A DNA stretch of 64,000 bases from JBNARI01 sp049718765 (GCA_049718765.1 JBNARI010000007.1:12758-76757), one strand, 5' to 3'. Positions 25,681-33,929 are shown, counted from the first letter of the stretch. Made by a program: numbers and translations. The notes: a model not told the origin generated them from the letters alone.

Positions 25681-26091
25681 TGGGCCAGCACACTCCTCTA
25701 TGGCGGTAGTATCTCCATTACGCTTTCGAGAGATTTGTGTTGACTTGTGGGAGTGACGCTGTTACTATTGATCCAAAAGAATACTGGCTTTGACCCGTCC
25801 GTTACGGGGTGAGTCAGAGGCGCAGTTGTCAAGAGTACTCCAGCGGAGACGGAATCCATGAAGCTGGAGGAAAGGGGCAATTGCCGAAGGTCCTGGGGCG
25901 CCGGCTCTGGGGCCTGGGTACACACCGAATAGGTGTGTAACTGTCGTGCATCGTCCCCCCTGAGCGATGCACGGAGCGCTACTCACACTTGGGGGAGAGG
26001 GAGGGGTGTGCGGAAGTAACGACCCGCGGCTACCGTCCGCGGGTTTTAGTTTATGGCCTCCAAGAATCCATGAAAAAGGAGTGGATCCCTG
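25681..26091. other. Divergent intergenic region with three hairpins before lysA
   Basis: No convincing gene. From 25919 on there are three perfect hairpins in a row: TACACACC/GGTGTGTA (25919-25926, 25932-25939), GTGCATCG/CGATGCAC (25946-25953, 25965-25972) and ACCCGCGG/CCGCGGGT (26022-26029, 26037-26044) followed by TTTT. This looks like a structured lysA leader ending in an attenuator. I checked for lysine-riboswitch and T-box core motifs and do not see them. Confidence 0.55.
26022..26047 (+). terminator. Terminator/attenuator hairpin upstream of lysA
   Basis: 8-bp G+C-rich stem ACCCGCGG with CCGCGGGT, loop CTACCGT, then TTTTAGTTT. It ends about 45 nt before the lysA start, so read-through must be permitted for lysA expression from any promoter farther upstream. 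Confidence 0.65.
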
Positions 26092-27432
26092 TTGGATTAT
26101 AACGAACGGGGCAATCTGGAAATGGGAGGATGTGATTTGGCCAAGCTGGCCAGCACATACGGTACCCCGTTGCACGTGCTTGACGAGGAAAAGGTCAGAG
26201 CACGGTGTGTGGAGTACAGGGAAGCGTTTCAAGGGGAGTATGGAGGCGTGCCAGGATTCAGGGTGGCGTATGCAGGCAAAGCGCTCTGCGTCAGGGCAGT
26301 CCTGGAAGTCGTGAAGAGCGAAGGCCTGTACCTGGACGTTTGTTCAGGTGGTGAGCTGGTAACGGCTTTGTCAGTTGGATTTCCTGCCGAGAGGATTTAC
26401 TTCCACGGCAACAACAAATCCGGCGAGGAAATGGTTTTGGGGATCAAGCGCGGTGTAGGCACTTTTGTTGTGGACAACTGGCATGAACTCGAAGAGCTCC
26501 ATAGGCTCTGTTCGAGGATGAAGAAGCGGGCGCGCATTTTGGTTAGGGTGGCACCTGGAGTGTCTGCGCACACCCACGAGTACATTGACACGGGTCGTTC
26601 GGATTCCAAGTTCGGGTTCAGCTTGGTAGAAGGCGACGCAATAGCAGCAGTGAAGCGTGCCCTAAAGCTGGAGTCACTACACGTTGCGGGGCTTCACTGT
26701 CACATAGGTTCCCAGGTGTTTAACCTGGAGTCGTACACTGTTGCAGCTTGGAAAATGCAGGAGCTCAGATGGGAAATTAAGGAAGAGACAGGCGTGGAGC
26801 TGGAAGAGCTGAACATGGGCGGCGGGCTTGGAGTGAAATACGTGGCCTCAGACAATCCCCCCACTGTGAGCGAGTACGCAAGGGTCTTGGCCAGTGCAGT
26901 GAGGGAGTCGTGTGAACACTACGGGTTACGGCTGCCTATGCTCACTGTGGAGCCCGGCAGGTCCATCGTTGCGGAAGCTGGCATTACCCTTTACCGGGTA
27001 GGCGCAGTCAAACTCCACAGGATGGGCGAGTGCTACCTGATCGTGGACGGAGGCATGTTTGAAAACCCGCGCCATGCCCTTTACGGGGCACAGTACACCG
27101 TGGTGCCTGTGAGGAAGCCTGCAACACAGGTGACCAGGGAATTCACAGTGGCCGGGAAATGTTGCGAGTCAGGAGACATCATTGCTGACAAGTGCAAGTT
27201 GCCGCCACTTGGTCCCGGTGACTTGGTGGCGGTGCTTTGCACAGGTGCCTATCACTATTCCATGGCGTCTAACTACAATAGATTCCCGCGGCCAGCTGTG
27301 GTGATGGTGAGCAAAGGCAGGTCTGCACTGATCGTGGAGCGGGAAGAGTACGCTGACATGGCCAATCGGGACAGAATGCCGGCGTGGCTTGAATCAAGGA
27401 AACTGGCCAAAGCCATGGGGCAGCGGCCTTGA
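26092..27432 (+). CDS. lysA: Diaminopimelate decarboxylase
   Basis: PLP-dependent fold-type-III decarboxylase making lysine from meso-diaminopimelate. The PLP lysine is in VAYAGKALC; other motifs are LDVCSGGEL, HCHIGSQ, NMGGGLGV, VEPGRS and AGKCCESGDII (the active-site Cys loop). 446 residues. TTG 26092 follows AAAAAGGAGTGG with 10-nt spacing. A strong stem-loop closes the gene downstream. Confidence 0.96.
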   Translation: MDYNERGNLEMGGCDLAKLASTYGTPLHVLDEEKVRARCVEYREAFQGEYGGVPGFRVAYAGKALCVRAVLEVVKSEGLYLDVCSGGELVTALSVGFPAERIYFHGNNKSGEEMVLGIKRGVGTFVVDNWHELEELHRLCSRMKKRARILVRVAPGVSAHTHEYIDTGRSDSKFGFSLVEGDAIAAVKRALKLESLHVAGLHCHIGSQVFNLESYTVAAWKMQELRWEIKEETGVELEELNMGGGLGVKYVASDNPPTVSEYARVLASAVRESCEHYGLRLPMLTVEPGRSIVAEAGITLYRVGAVKLHRMGECYLIVDGGMFENPRHALYGAQYTVVPVRKPATQVTREFTVAGKCCESGDIIADKCKLPPLGPGDLVAVLCTGAYHYSMASNYNRFPRPAVVMVSKGRSALIVEREEYADMANRDRMPAWLESRKLAKAMGQRP

Positions 27433-27461
27433 AGAATGGGATAGCCGGTAGGGCACGGGGC

Positions 27462-27489
27462 GAATTGGGGGGCACATGCCCCCCAATTC
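27462..27489 (+). terminator. Strong stem-loop after lysA
   Basis: Perfect 12-bp stem GAATTGGGGGGC with GCCCCCCAATTC and an ACAT loop. The A+T base of the stem and the absence of a T tract leave open whether it terminates or protects the 3' end. Confidence 0.65.
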
Positions 27490-27521
27490 CACTTGTTGCG
27501 GGCTGCTCACGCCGAGCGGTA

Positions 27522-27530
27522 TGGTATAAT
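27522..27530 (+). promoter_or_regulatory. Extended -10 promoter for the M50 protease/scpAB operon
   Basis: TGGTATAAT gives a perfect TATAAT (27525-27530) with the TGN extension. No good -35 at the standard spacing, as expected for extended -10 promoters. It lies between the lysA terminator and the next start codon. Confidence 0.55.
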
Positions 27531-27551
27531 CAGCTGGAACTGCGAGGAAGG

Positions 27552-28205
27552 ATGGAAAAAGTGCTAAACGCCAGGTATTGGATCTTCTCGTTGCCGGGAC
27601 TAGTGGTTGCCATAGCGTTCCACGAGTTTGCTCATGCGTGGGTGGCGGACAGGCTGGGTGATCCTACTCCAAGGCTAAACGGTCGACTTACCTTGGAGCC
27701 GTGGGCACATCTGGACCTCCTGGGTACCCTCATGCTGCTTTTGTACGGGTTCGGCTGGGCAAAGCCAGTCCCCGTGGACCCTTTCCAGTTCCGTTCTCCT
27801 AGAAGAGACATGGCTGCTGTGGCCATGGCTGGACCAGCAATGAACTTAGCCGTGGCTACGATGTGCTGGTGCCTGGCCGGGGTTGTTGGTGTATGGAGAG
27901 GTTTGTGGGTGCTTGGGGAAGTGTTGAGGGTGTGCGGAACTGTCAACATAAGTTTTGCTGCGTTCAACTTGATTCCTCTCCCTCCCCTTGACGGCTTCAG
28001 GTTGGCGAGCGCTTTCTTGCCTCCCTCTGTGAAGGATGTGGTCTCAAGGCTTGAGTCATATTCACCCCTATTGCTGGTATTGCTGATGCTGAGCGGCTTA
28101 GGAAGCGTTTGGGTAAGTACGGTCGGGTCCTATATGAGGGTAATCGTGGCTGGCGTGGCAAACGTGCTGGGCGGCGGGATCGCACGCCTAATTAGGGGAA
28201 TCTGA
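27552..28205 (+). CDS. M50 site-2-protease-like membrane metalloprotease
   Basis: 217 residues with about six membrane segments. Zinc motif HEFAH and the second catalytic segment NLIPLPPLDGFRL are intact. This short rhomboid-like S2P group (YwhC type) is found beside scpAB in many Firmicutes; its substrate is unknown. ATG 27552 follows GAGGAAGG closely; the frame is open back to 27429 but the promoter at 27522 excludes that. Confidence 0.9.
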   Translation: MEKVLNARYWIFSLPGLVVAIAFHEFAHAWVADRLGDPTPRLNGRLTLEPWAHLDLLGTLMLLLYGFGWAKPVPVDPFQFRSPRRDMAAVAMAGPAMNLAVATMCWCLAGVVGVWRGLWVLGEVLRVCGTVNISFAAFNLIPLPPLDGFRLASAFLPPSVKDVVSRLESYSPLLLVLLMLSGLGSVWVSTVGSYMRVIVAGVANVLGGGIARLIRGI

Positions 28206-28212
28206 TCTAAAG

Positions 28213-28920
28213 ATGTTCTCTTGGACTGAATTCGCTTCACTTGTGGATAAGGTTAGGAGGAAGCTGATAGAGCCACTTGAGCTGGCTCTGAAGCTATTGA
28301 CCGGAGAGTTCCTGCGGGGCTGCGAGGGCAACCCCCCTGATCTGGAAACGTGCACCAAGTTCCTGCTGGATGCCTCGTGGCTGCTAAAGGCCAAAGTGGT
28401 GGGTTTGCTGCCCAGCCAGGTTCAGTCTGAAGAGATCGGAGCTGAAGTAGATGTTCTTGGCGAGCAGCCGGAAGACCGGGGGGGAATGGATGCCAATAGG
28501 CTTTTCGTGGAGAGGTCTGCTGGTGCTGTGGCGAGCCTGATTGGTTCAGGCCAGTGGGCGCTGCCTAGGGGAGGCCAACTGCCCGGCTGGCCTCCCAAGG
28601 TTGGATTGGATAGGGAGGAGTTCTTCCAGGTTTGCCAGCGCGTGGCAAGGAGGCTGCGACCCATTGAGCTCAGAAACGAAGAGGGTATCTGGAGGCGGCT
28701 TTTCCGTGAGATTGCCAGGAAGTTGTTTAGGTTGCGGGGCAGCATTACCTTCTCCCAACTGGTTGGGGGCCAAAACACCCGTCGCAAGGTGGCCGGACTC
28801 CTGGTTTTGCTGGAACTTGGCAGGCGACGGAGGGTTAGTCTTTTGCAGAACGAGGCGTTTGGGGACATACTCATAGCGCCCAAGCTGGGGTCTTCCAAGA
28901 AGGAAGAGGCTGCAGTTTGA
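28213..28920 (+). CDS. scpA: Segregation and condensation protein A (kleisin)
   Basis: 235-residue kleisin that joins the SMC heads. N-terminal helix FSWTEFASLVDKVRRK is followed by LLDASWLLKAKVVGLLP, an acidic linker near residues 75-95, and a C-terminal winged helix (RGSITFSQLVGG, VAGLLVLLELGRR). Usual partner of the scpB gene 25 nt downstream. The N-terminal half is less canonical than most ScpA, so identity leans partly on context. Confidence 0.87.
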   Translation: MFSWTEFASLVDKVRRKLIEPLELALKLLTGEFLRGCEGNPPDLETCTKFLLDASWLLKAKVVGLLPSQVQSEEIGAEVDVLGEQPEDRGGMDANRLFVERSAGAVASLIGSGQWALPRGGQLPGWPPKVGLDREEFFQVCQRVARRLRPIELRNEEGIWRRLFREIARKLFRLRGSITFSQLVGGQNTRRKVAGLLVLLELGRRRRVSLLQNEAFGDILIAPKLGSSKKEEAAV

Positions 28921-28945
28921 GCCGGAAGGCCGAGGAGTCGGAGAA

Positions 28946-29479
28946 ATGAACGACGACGTTAGGGCATTGATTGAGGCGTACATATTTGCAGCTGAAAACC
29001 CTGTGGAGTTAGATCAAATAGCCAAGGTGGCTGGTCTCACCAGACTTGAAGCTGCAGAGGTGGTTTCTGCAATCCAAAAGGAGTACCAAGGAGGGCACCA
29101 CGGCGTGGAACTGGTGCACCTGGCTGGTGGGTATTCTTTCCGCACAAAAAAGGAGTATGGCAAGCGCCTTGCGGAAGCGCCAGGAGTTGGGAGGCGTTCG
29201 CGCCCTTTGTCCAGGGCGGCCATGGAAACCCTTGCAGTGATAGCCTACAGGGGCCCTGTAACCAAGGCGGAAATTGAGGCCATCCGTGGGGTCAACTCTG
29301 AAGGCGCCATCGAGACCCTGCTTGAACGAGGTCTGATTAAGGAAGCGGGCCGGAAACCAGTGCCAGGGCGCCCCGTGACTTACGCTGTGACAAACCTCTT
29401 CCTTCAGCTTGCGGGGATTGATTCCGTTAGAGACCTCCCTTCTATTGAAGACTCCAGCACTCCCCAACTCCAGGGCTGA
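28946..29479 (+). CDS. scpB: Segregation and condensation protein B
   Basis: 177 residues, two winged-helix domains. RALIEAYIFAAENPVELDQIA starts the first (abridged here to its family features), and LSRAAMETLAVIAYRGPVTKAEIE with RGVNSEGAIETLLERGLI forms the second, including the hallmark AYRGPVTKAEIE. Binds ScpA in the SMC condensin complex. ATG behind GAGGAGTCGGAG. Confidence 0.95.
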   Translation: MNDDVRALIEAYIFAAENPVELDQIAKVAGLTRLEAAEVVSAIQKEYQGGHHGVELVHLAGGYSFRTKKEYGKRLAEAPGVGRRSRPLSRAAMETLAVIAYRGPVTKAEIEAIRGVNSEGAIETLLERGLIKEAGRKPVPGRPVTYAVTNLFLQLAGIDSVRDLPSIEDSSTPQLQG

Positions 29480-29512
29480 CTGGAGCCCATTTGACTGGGA
29501 AATAATGTCACC

Positions 29513-30106
29513 ATGAGGTTGTTGATTGCCCTTGGGTGCATTGCTTTTGCCGCGGCTTTGGCGGCTTGGCACTTGCCGTGCCATGTCTGGGTTCACTTTG
29601 CCTTGAGCAACGGTGTGGTGCAGGGTTGGGTACGTGCGCCTTTGGTCGGCACAGTGCCGCTGGTCAAGGGTCAAAGGAAAAGGGGTGGGAGGCTCCCAAG
29701 CGCAAGGCTTACCTTTAGCCGAATTCGCAGCATCTTGAGGGCAGCAAAGGCGTTCTTGCGGACTTGGCATCAGTACCAGAGGGCAGAGGCGACGTTGAGA
29801 GTAGAGTTGAGTGGCAAGGACCCTATGGCCGTGTCGTTGGCGTACGGATGGATATGGGTCACGGCTGGAGTGCTCAAGAGTCAATTCCCCGGCCTTTGCT
29901 GCAACGTTTGTGCTCGCTTACTGTCTGGCAATCAAGCTTTGAAGGTGGACTTGGAGCTAAGGGTGAAGCTTGGTCCGCTGGTCTTGGCTGCTTTGGCAGC
30001 TGCACGCGAATACCACCGGGAGGCTCGGAAGACAATATCTAAGGGGGATAAGAGTTGGAAGCGGAACAGGCGGGCCGTGGAGAGCACCCGATTCAAGGGC
30101 TTATGA
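29513..30106 (+). CDS. DUF2953 family protein
   Basis: 197 residues with one N-terminal membrane segment (residues 2-21) and a mostly extracytoplasmic or peripheral body. LRVELSGKDPMAVSLAYGWIW and the spacing to gerW are typical of the DUF2953 proteins encoded just before ytfJ/gerW in spore formers. Function unknown. The 3' end overlaps gerW by 52 nt. Confidence 0.75.
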   Translation: MRLLIALGCIAFAAALAAWHLPCHVWVHFALSNGVVQGWVRAPLVGTVPLVKGQRKRGGRLPSARLTFSRIRSILRAAKAFLRTWHQYQRAEATLRVELSGKDPMAVSLAYGWIWVTAGVLKSQFPGLCCNVCARLLSGNQALKVDLELRVKLGPLVLAALAAAREYHREARKTISKGDKSWKRNRRAVESTRFKGL

Positions 30107-30501
30107 AAACAGCCATGGAGTCAATTAGGGACATGGTTAACGTGAACACTGTGGTGGGGGATGCGGTTCAGGCGGAGGACGGCACGGTGATAATTCCCGT
30201 GTCCAAAGTGACCTTTGGCTTCGCGGCAGGTGGTGGAGAGTACGAAAGCGGTGACAGGGAAACACCTGACGGCACGTTGCCGTTTGCAGGTGGAAGTGGC
30301 GCTGGGGTGTCAGTGCAGCCTATGGGGTTCCTTGTGGCAGGGAAGGGGCAGGTGAGGCTGCTGAGCATTGAAGAAGGGCACCTCCTGGACAAGGCCATCG
30401 ACCTTGCGCCACAAGTGGTTGGGCAAATTGTTTCCTTGCTAAGGGGCCGCGCCAAAGGCCAGGCTGAACAGGCCCAAAGGGTACCTGGTGAGCAAGGGTG
30501 A
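30055..30501 (+). CDS. gerW: Spore germination/sporulation protein GerW (YtfJ)
   Basis: 148 residues. Family core is EHPIQGLMKTAMESI, then VGDAV, IPVSKVTFGFAAGGGEY and PMGFLVAGKGQVRLLSIE. Required for proper response to L-alanine germinants in Bacillus. TTG 30055 has a GGGGGATAAGAG ribosome site; starting at ATG 30103 would cut off the conserved HPIQGL segment. Stop overlaps the ku GTG start by 4 nt. Confidence 0.92.
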   Translation: MEAEQAGRGEHPIQGLMKTAMESIRDMVNVNTVVGDAVQAEDGTVIIPVSKVTFGFAAGGGEYESGDRETPDGTLPFAGGSGAGVSVQPMGFLVAGKGQVRLLSIEEGHLLDKAIDLAPQVVGQIVSLLRGRAKGQAEQAQRVPGEQG

Positions 30502-31313
30502 GGCCAATATGGAAGGGGTCAATCGGGTTTGGGCTGGTAGTGATTCCAGTGAAGCTGTACTCGGCCACCGAGAAGAAAGACCCCAAGTTGCGGTACGTGC
30601 ATGCCGAGTGCGGTACCCCAATAAGGTACAAAAAGTGGTGCCCCACCTGTGACAGAGAGGTTAGTGCCCAGGAGATCCAGTGGGGCTTCGAGGTTGAGGA
30701 CGGCCGGTTTGTGTTGATAACCAGGGAAGAGTATGCACGGGAGTGGGAAGATACCCCGAGGAGGATCAGCATAACCGATTTTGTGGACGTGTCTGAGGTA
30801 GACCCGGTGTACTTTGACAAGCCCTACTTTGTGGAACCTGCAGACGGTGCCGAAAAGGCCTACCAGCTCTTGAGAATGGCCATCTCAGATTTGGGCAGAG
30901 TGGCGGTTGCTAGGTTTGCAGCACGCAATAGGGAAAGCCTGGCAGTGCTGCGTAACTACAAGCAGGGTGTCCTGCTACTCCAAACCATGCTGTGGCCCGA
31001 TGAAGTGCGGAGCCACCAGGACATTCGGGCTGGGACTGCCTCAGATCTTTCCGAGAAGGAGCTGGAAATGGCAAAAGCGCTGGTAAACATGATGGCTGGA
31101 AAGTTCGATCCTGCTGCTTACAAGGATGCCAGAAGGGAATACCTTTGGGATCTTATCAGGAAAAAGGCAGAAGCACACGAAGTAAAGCAACCCGTCCCTG
31201 AAGAGGCCAAGGTGATTGACCTCCTTGAAGCCCTCCAGAAGAGCGTTGCTATTGCGGCAAGTGCCCGGGGAGCTTCGGCCAGGCAAGAGAGGGATAGGGC
31301 ACTTGGGCTATGA
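30498..31313 (+). CDS. ku: Bacterial Ku, non-homologous end-joining protein
   Basis: 271 residues, the homodimeric Ku core. Starts RPIWKGSIGFGLVVIPVKLYSA, abridged family signature, then a possible zinc ribbon CGTPIRYKKWCPTC and the beta-barrel/DNA ring region with YFVEPADGAEKAYQLLR. The C-terminal basic tail is short (ASARQERDRALGL). Binds DNA ends and recruits the ligase and polymerase encoded next. Linked to gerW by a 4-nt overlap, consistent with use in spores. Confidence 0.96.
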   Translation: MRPIWKGSIGFGLVVIPVKLYSATEKKDPKLRYVHAECGTPIRYKKWCPTCDREVSAQEIQWGFEVEDGRFVLITREEYAREWEDTPRRISITDFVDVSEVDPVYFDKPYFVEPADGAEKAYQLLRMAISDLGRVAVARFAARNRESLAVLRNYKQGVLLLQTMLWPDEVRSHQDIRAGTASDLSEKELEMAKALVNMMAGKFDPAAYKDARREYLWDLIRKKAEAHEVKQPVPEEAKVIDLLEALQKSVAIAASARGASARQERDRALGL

Positions 31314-31314
31314 C

Positions 31315-32211
31315 GTGCGCATCAGACCAATGCTTTGCATCCAGGGCAATCAACCGTTCGACGACCAAGATTACCTGTTCGAGCCCAAGTGGGACGGGTA
31401 TCGGGCCATTGTGTATTTGTCTAAGGGTGTGTCCATCCAGAGCAGGAACCTCAGGGACATAACAGCGGGTTTCCCTGAACTTTGGGAGATGCGCAAGGCG
31501 CTTGTGGGGAGCAATGCAGCCGTTCTCGATGGCGAAATCGTCTGCATGGTCAACGGGAGGCCCTCGTTTCACGCCCTCGAGAGGAGGCAGGTCCCAGCAA
31601 GCTACGTTGCTTTCGACATCCTCTTCGACGGGGACAAAAACCTCATGACCTACCCACTGCTGGAGCGAAAGCAGCTTTTGGTCTCCAGGGTTGTTGAGTC
31701 TCACGGGCTGGCTGTAAACAAATACGTGGAAGCACAGGGCCGTATGTTGTTCGATGCAGCTTGCCAGCTGGGCTTCGAGGGAATTGTTGCAAAGCATAAG
31801 GTTTCTCCCTACCTCCCAGGCAAGCGCTCAGGGTGGTGGATCAAGATCAAGCGCAAGGTGACTCTGGATTGCGTGATAGGGGGACTTACCCTGGACTCCC
31901 AGGGACGGCTTTCGTCCCTTGCACTGGGGGCATTCGTGCAGGGCAGGTTGCGCTACTTGGGAAACGTAGGCTCTGGCCTTGGCAGAGAAGCTCAGCGCCA
32001 AGTTCTCGAGAAAGCTAAGGCGGCCCCCGAGTGCAGGTTTGACCTTGAGCTATCCCGGGTCCCAGAGCGGGTGCTCAAGAACACCGTATGGATTGAACCA
32101 ACACTCTGCTGCGAGGTGACTTTTGCGGAGTTTACGCCACAAGGGCGCCTGCGCCAGCCAGTGTTGAGCCGTTTGAGGGAGGACAAATCTCCCGAGGAAT
32201 GCAGGGTCTGA
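31315..32211 (+). CDS. ATP-dependent DNA ligase (LigD ligase domain, stand-alone)
   Basis: 299 residues. Nucleotidyltransferase motifs: I, EPKWDGYRA with the adenylated Lys; III, YVAFDILFD; IV, FEGIVAK; V, WIKIKRK. OB domain follows (VIGGLTLDSQGR, GNVGSGLG). In many bacteria this is fused with polymerase and nuclease domains as LigD; here it is separate. GTG 31315 falls one base after the ku stop and gives the normal RIRPML start; earlier in-frame starts lie inside ku. Confidence 0.93.
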   Translation: MRIRPMLCIQGNQPFDDQDYLFEPKWDGYRAIVYLSKGVSIQSRNLRDITAGFPELWEMRKALVGSNAAVLDGEIVCMVNGRPSFHALERRQVPASYVAFDILFDGDKNLMTYPLLERKQLLVSRVVESHGLAVNKYVEAQGRMLFDAACQLGFEGIVAKHKVSPYLPGKRSGWWIKIKRKVTLDCVIGGLTLDSQGRLSSLALGAFVQGRLRYLGNVGSGLGREAQRQVLEKAKAAPECRFDLELSRVPERVLKNTVWIEPTLCCEVTFAEFTPQGRLRQPVLSRLREDKSPEECRV

Positions 32212-33110
32212 AGCTTGCCAACTTGGACAAAGTGCTCTGGCCAGAGGAAGGGATAACCAAAGGTCAGCTCATAGAATATTACGCTTCAATGAGCAACCAC
32301 TTGTTGCGCTACTTGAGGGATAGACCAATTTTCTTTACCAGGTACCCAGATGGCATACGGGGCAAACGGTTTTACCAAAAGAACTTGCCTGCCAGCGCTC
32401 CTTCGTGGATCCAGACTTGGACTTCCCCCGCGGGGACCAGGCTCATGGTTGCAGGCTCACAACGGGATTTGGTTTGGATTGGCAACCAGGCGTCAATAGA
32501 GATCCATCCCTGGTTCTCCACAAGACTTGTGCCAGATTGCCCTAATTTCGTTGTTTTCGACCTTGACCCATCACCTCCAGCGAGCATCCAGCATGTAAGA
32601 GCTGTAGCAAGATGCCTTAAAGAACTGTTGGACTACTTAGGGCTCAAGAGCTTCCCTAAGACTTCAGGAGCTACAGGCATTCATGTGTGCGTACCTTTGC
32701 TCCCCGCTTTCCCATATGAGATTTGCAGGAGCTTTGTGGAAGCGGTGGCGCGAGTGGTTCGCGCCAGACACCCCGAATTAGTCACCTTGAATCGGGCAGT
32801 GGCGACTCGTACCGGGAAAGTGTACATAGATTACCTTCAAGTGTCCCCTGGGAAGGCAGTGGTTTCCCTGTTTTCCCCTCGGCCGCTTCCAGGTGCCCCC
32901 GTTTCGGCGCCCTTTGACTGGGCTTCCCTTGACGAGGTCGACCCAGGCCAGTTTAACCTACTGAACGTGCCAGAGCTATTTAGGGATCAAGTGCTGGAGA
33001 TAGAGCGGCTTGATCTGTATCCCCAGGGGCTGTGGGAACCCATAAACAAGCTAAAAGGGCTTATGGCAACCTTCGCTCCGGCCAGACGCGATCTTTTCGA
33101 CCACGTCTGA
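32199..33110 (+). CDS. NHEJ primase-polymerase (LigD polymerase domain, stand-alone)
   Basis: 303 residues of the archaeo-eukaryotic-primase-type polymerase: LDKVLWPEEGITKGQLIEYY, RYPDGIRGKRFYQKN, metal ligands in FDLDPSPP, KTSGATGIHV and RTGKVYIDYLQ. Fills gaps and adds ribonucleotides at ends held by Ku. Overlaps the ligase gene by 13 nt. No LigD-type 3'-phosphoesterase domain is encoded nearby. The last codons coincide with the first unit of the hairpin array. Confidence 0.95.
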   Translation: MQGLKLANLDKVLWPEEGITKGQLIEYYASMSNHLLRYLRDRPIFFTRYPDGIRGKRFYQKNLPASAPSWIQTWTSPAGTRLMVAGSQRDLVWIGNQASIEIHPWFSTRLVPDCPNFVVFDLDPSPPASIQHVRAVARCLKELLDYLGLKSFPKTSGATGIHVCVPLLPAFPYEICRSFVEAVARVVRARHPELVTLNRAVATRTGKVYIDYLQVSPGKAVVSLFSPRPLPGAPVSAPFDWASLDEVDPGQFNLLNVPELFRDQVLEIERLDLYPQGLWEPINKLKGLMATFAPARRDLFDHV

Positions 33111-33275
33111 CCTTTGCCCGACAACTGGCGATCTGTCCTGACCGCCAGTTGTCTTGACTCAACCGTTGCTGATCGGTTTGACCAGCAACGATCTTCGCTC
33201 CGGCCAATGCCGATCTCCTAGACCAGCACCGACCTTTGCTCGACGGTTGAAGATCCCAATTGACCCTCAACCGTC
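33084..33275. repeat. Array of five hairpin units at 40-41 bp period with variable stems
   Basis: GATC occurs at 33090, 33130, 33171, 33212 and 33252, each followed after 4-6 nt by GACC. Around each loop core lie complementary arms that differ between units: AGACG/CGTCT; GACAACTGGCG/CGCCAGTTGTC; CGTTGCT/AGCAACG; a decayed TGC/GCA; GACGGTTGA/TCAACCGTC. Linkers share TTYGCTCSG or GACCTTTGC. The conserved loop with self-compensating stems suggests selection on structure. Function unknown; no coding frame. Confidence 0.8.
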
Positions 33276-33350
33276 TTCGTTCGGCTGCCATAAGCCTAGC
33301 ACTATTGTTGCCACACCGCCTCCTGCATATTCGCTCACTTTGAGTACCTG

Positions 33351-33379
33351 TTGAAACCTCGCCCCACAAATGTTACTAT
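33351..33379 (+). promoter_or_regulatory. Promoter of the RidA/B12 cluster
   Basis: TTGAAA (33351-33356), 17-nt spacer, TACTAT (33374-33379). The expected transcript begins just before a 7-bp hairpin GCTCATC/GATGAGC (33392-33398, 33402-33408) and runs into the GGGGAGGG ribosome site of the ridA gene. Confidence 0.55.
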
Positions 33380-33440
33380 GTCTCAGGTGCAGCTCATCAT
33401 CGATGAGCAGCGGGCTCTAGCCGCAAGAAACTGGGGAGGG

Positions 33441-33905
33441 ATGATAGTGTCAATTGAGCAGAGGTTGAAGGAGCTGGGCATTACAGTTCCAGAACCTGCC
33501 AAGCCCGTTGCGGCGTACGTGCCAGCGGTGATTTCGGGGAATCTGGTGTATACTGCAGGGCAGATTCCGCTTAAAGACGGCCAGCTTGCGTTCAAGGGTA
33601 AGGTTGGGCAAGAGCTCAGCTTGGAACAAGGCTACGAAGCGGCAAAGATTTGTACGATCAATTGCCTTGCCGCAATCAAGGGAGTGCTTGGATCCCTTGA
33701 CAGGGTGAAGAGGGTTGTGAAGGTGACCGGTTTTGTTAACAGCGCTCCAGGCTTTACGGATCAGCCCAAAATTGTCAATGGCGCTTCGGAGCTGCTGGTG
33801 CAGGTGTTCGGTGAAAAGGGCAAACATGCCAGGTCGGCAGTGGGAGTTGCCGAGTTGCCGCTGAACGCAGCGGTAGAAGTTGAGATGGTGGTCGAGTTTG
33901 AATGA
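33441..33905 (+). CDS. RidA/YjgF-like reactive-imine deaminase (long, YjgH-type)
   Basis: 154 residues with SIEQRLKELGITVPEPAKPVA, a segment characteristic of the 150-residue RidA subgroup, then the core GNLVYTAGQIPLKDG, CLAAIKGVLGSLDRV and GEKGKHARSAVGVAELP, whose Arg is the conserved substrate-contacting residue. RidA proteins hydrolyse enamine/imine by-products of PLP enzymes. ATG 33441 is right behind GGGGAGGG. It leads a cluster with a PLP enzyme and a B12 mutase-like protein, which fits that protective role. Confidence 0.9.
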   Translation: MIVSIEQRLKELGITVPEPAKPVAAYVPAVISGNLVYTAGQIPLKDGQLAFKGKVGQELSLEQGYEAAKICTINCLAAIKGVLGSLDRVKRVVKVTGFVNSAPGFTDQPKIVNGASELLVQVFGEKGKHARSAVGVAELPLNAAVEVEMVVEFE

Positions 33906-33929
33906 AATGACCAAATGGGAGGGCTGAGT

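Noticed and set aside
25698..25925. Missing N-terminal half of SpoVAA in the upstream minus-strand frame
   Set aside because: The 75-residue translation has no resemblance to the SpoVAA N-terminal domain and is in a region with no conserved sequence.
25681..26091. Lysine riboswitch or T-box before lysA
   Set aside because: None of the core motifs (T-box GGTGG-type sequence, lysine-box junction sequences) could be found; only generic hairpins.
25967..26314. Forward frame of 115 codons overlapping the lysA start
   Set aside because: It runs through the leader hairpins and the lysA N-terminus in another frame, and its product shows no family features.
33111..33350. CRISPR array after the polymerase gene
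   Set aside because: The 40-41 bp period is regular, but only the loop core is constant; there is no direct repeat of 24 bp or more with unique spacers and no cas gene nearby.
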